Shown here piece by piece: positions 62,333 through 64,000 of a DNA stretch of 64,000 bases. Both the position numbers and the translations under genes were made by a program. Under the pieces are notes generated by a model that worked only from the letters and a program-made list of their open reading frames with translations, made no database searches and was not told where the DNA came from. Source of the DNA: Cohnella panacarvi Gsoil 349 (lineage in GTDB: Bacteria > Bacillota > Bacilli > Paenibacillales > Paenibacillaceae); contig NZ_KI911563.1 of the NCBI RefSeq assembly GCF_000515335.1, forward strand, positions 2,368,355-2,432,354. Direction: 5' to 3'. Positions within the stretch are counted from its first letter, which is position 1; each line of letters begins with the position of its first letter.

Positions 62333-64000
62333 ATGTTTTGCCGACAACGACTACGCCGCCGCCTCGCTCCGTTTATTTGCGCCCTCATGTTATTAACGCT
62401 GCTTATGAATACGATCGGAACGCCTCATCTATATGCCGCATCGTATAAGGTTTCGCTGCAACCGCTTGCTCCGATTCCGTCCGTATCCAAGCCTCAAAGC
62501 GATTACGACGTGATCGTGGCGGGCACCGACCCCGAAGGCGTTACCGCCGCCGTATCCGCTGCGCGCAACGGTCTGAAGGTACTGCTGGTCGAGCCTCGGC
62601 AGAAGCGTACCATTCTCGGCGGGCTAATGACGCTAGGCTGGCTCAATTCGCTCGATAACAACAAGGCGCCCTTGATTAATTCCAAATACCCTTCGCCTTA
62701 CTTGAACCAGGGCATCTTCGACGAGTGGTATCGTCTGATCGAGGGGACTTCGTTCGACGTTAACCGCGCGGCGAGCGCCTTCCAGAAACTCGTACAGAAC
62801 GAGAAGAACATCGACGTGCTCATGAACGTCAAATCGCTCGAACCGATCATGTACGATCTTAAAGTCGCCGGCATGCGTATCGTGAATGCCGATAATTCTT
62901 CGTACGACGTACGAAGCGGCGCGGTTATCGACGCCACGCAGGACGCGGATATCGCCGCGCTGGCGGGTGCTCCCTTCACGATGGGACGGGAGGATATCGG
63001 CGAGCCCGAAGCCCGCATGGCCGTAACGCTCGTCATTAAGCTTGGCGGAGTCACGGACAAGGTCTGGAACGAGCTGAAGAAATATCCGGGGGTAGGCTCC
63101 GACGCCCGAAGCATATGGGGATACTCGGAAGCTAGAGAATACCCGTCCTCCAACCCGACCCGCGTCAAAATGCGCGGGCTGAACATCGGTCGCCAGGACG
63201 ATAACACGATATTGATCAATTCGATGCAAATTTACGGCATTGATCCGCTCGATCCCGCTTCCGTGCGGGAAGGAATGCAGATCGGCGCCAAGGAAGCTCC
63301 GCTTATCGTCGATTATTTGAAGCAGAACTTCAAGCCGTTCGCAAGCCTGAAGTACGTCGGAGTCGCGCCCGAGCTTTACGTGCGCGAGTCCAGGCACCTG
63401 ATCGGCGAGTATCGGCTTCGCATGACAGACCTGATGGAGAACCGGAACTTCTGGGACGCCATCGCTTATGGTTCCTACGAAGTCGATATTCAATCCTTGA
63501 GCGCCACCGCCGGCGGAGCGGTGATGATGCTGCCCGAACAATACGGCGTGCCTTTCCGGACGCTGGTGCCTAAGAACATCGATGGATTGCTTGTCGTCGG
63601 CAGGTCGGCCAGCTTCGATTCGCTGCCGCATGGCAGCGCGCGAGTTATTCCCTTAGGCATGGCGACGGGCCAAGCAGCGGGCGCCGCGGTTAAGCTGGCC
63701 CAAGAACGCAACATGAACTTCAGGCAGCTTTCCCGTTCTTGGAGCGCCATTACCGAGTTGCGCTCCCGCCTGACGAAGCAAGGCATGGATTTGAGAATGA
63801 GACCTTTCGCGAAGCCGGAATACGCAAGCCATCCCGACTATGCCGGATTGCTTGCCGCCACTAGTCTTTCCTTAACCGCCGGAGGCTACAAGAACGATGC
63901 TTGGAAGCTGGACGGCCCTGCCAGTTCCGTCTTGCTCCTCAATAGCGTGCACAGACTGCAGAAAATATACCCGTCGTATTTCGGTACGAATATCGACGAT
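62333..64000 (+). CDS. exported FAD-dependent oxidoreductase paralogue, partial at window edge
   Basis: 556 codons are visible, open to the right edge. After a signal peptide (PFICALMLLTLLMNTIG) the sequence follows the minus-strand neighbour closely (DYDVIVAGTDPEGVTAAVSA, GAVIDATQDADIAALAGAPF, EGTSFDVNRAASAFQKLVQ, LPHGSARVIPLGMATGQAAG). The genes are divergent with about 170 bp between starts and probably arose by inverted duplication. AGGGGG lies 10 nt before ATG 62333. Confidence 0.85.
   Translation, partial: MFCRQRLRRRLAPFICALMLLTLLMNTIGTPHLYAASYKVSLQPLAPIPSVSKPQSDYDVIVAGTDPEGVTAAVSAARNGLKVLLVEPRQKRTILGGLMTLGWLNSLDNNKAPLINSKYPSPYLNQGIFDEWYRLIEGTSFDVNRAASAFQKLVQNEKNIDVLMNVKSLEPIMYDLKVAGMRIVNADNSSYDVRSGAVIDATQDADIAALAGAPFTMGREDIGEPEARMAVTLVIKLGGVTDKVWNELKKYPGVGSDARSIWGYSEAREYPSSNPTRVKMRGLNIGRQDDNTILINSMQIYGIDPLDPASVREGMQIGAKEAPLIVDYLKQNFKPFASLKYVGVAPELYVRESRHLIGEYRLRMTDLMENRNFWDAIAYGSYEVDIQSLSATAGGAVMMLPEQYGVPFRTLVPKNIDGLLVVGRSASFDSLPHGSARVIPLGMATGQAAGAAVKLAQERNMNFRQLSRSWSAITELRSRLTKQGMDLRMRPFAKPEYASHPDYAGLLAATSLSLTAGGYKNDAWKLDGPASSVLLLNSVHRLQKIYPSYFGTNIDD

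Overview
The window is a chromosomal segment of a spore-forming Firmicute, most likely a Paenibacillaceae member of the Paenibacillus/Cohnella type. Support comes from GC-rich core genes, a Firmicute-style cggR-gap-pgk-tpiA-gpmI-eno operon, the rapZ-yvcK-whiA-crh block, a CtsR box in front of clpP, the Sda sporulation checkpoint protein, and the secG-rnr-smpB-ssrA neighbourhood. Nearly all core genes are on the minus strand.

Region 1-8.7 kb is an accessory hotspot downstream of ssrA (tmRNA). It holds an IS3-type end (1-345), an ssrA 3' remnant (361-394), an internally deleted cold-shock gene, a few orphan genes, and an AT-rich element I interpret as a Tn7-like transposon (1993-8287). The transposon has 24-bp imperfect terminal inverted repeats beginning TGTG, several TnsB-like 22-bp sites at each end, and a perfect 5-bp target duplication CCCTG (1988-1992 and 8288-8292). 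Removing it and one CCCTG rebuilds a perfect ssrA terminator: a CCCTGACC/GGTCAGGG stem followed by T6. Its cargo is a TniQ/TnsD-like C-terminal protein, a JAB peptidase plus E1/ThiF pair, a secreted protein/lipoprotein/subtilase set, an XRE regulator and a complete second tmRNA gene. The native ssrA (8316-8680) follows, then smpB.

Region 8.8-17.6 kb is core: smpB, pyrB, rnr with a long RGG-rich tail, secG, an Eis-like acetyltransferase, a TIM-barrel isomerase and an LCP-family cell-wall ligase.

Region 17.8-29.9 kb is a cell-wall-sugar (MurNAc/muropeptide) salvage cluster. It holds a BadF-type amino-sugar kinase, NagZ, NamZ (DUF1343), a PIG-L-like protein, a GNAT, AnmK, an ABC importer (two permeases and a lipoprotein, no ATPase), MurQ and the MurR/RpiR regulator. 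Matching 15-bp operator-like palindromes lie at 28871-28885 and 29897-29911. Next come a glycolate-oxidase-type pair (glcD, glcF) with a divergent GntR regulator and a perfect 13-bp palindrome.

Region 33.9-41.4 kb is the central glycolytic operon. A tRNA-Arg(CCG), two small FN3 proteins, clpP, sda, crh, whiA, yvcK, rapZ, a ROK glucokinase, trxB, a TPR protein and prs follow. The complete histidine operon hisZGDBHAF-hisIE-hisJ ends next to prs. Two divergent, paralogous exported FAD proteins close the window, the second cut by the edge.

Four intergenic arrays (10.5, 17.7, 33.7 and 40.2 kb) share a family of roughly 24-bp AATAAC...GTTATT boxes spaced about 50/60/50 bp. I do not recognise this family and consider it, with the ssrA-targeting Tn7-like element and its cargo tmRNA, the most interesting content.
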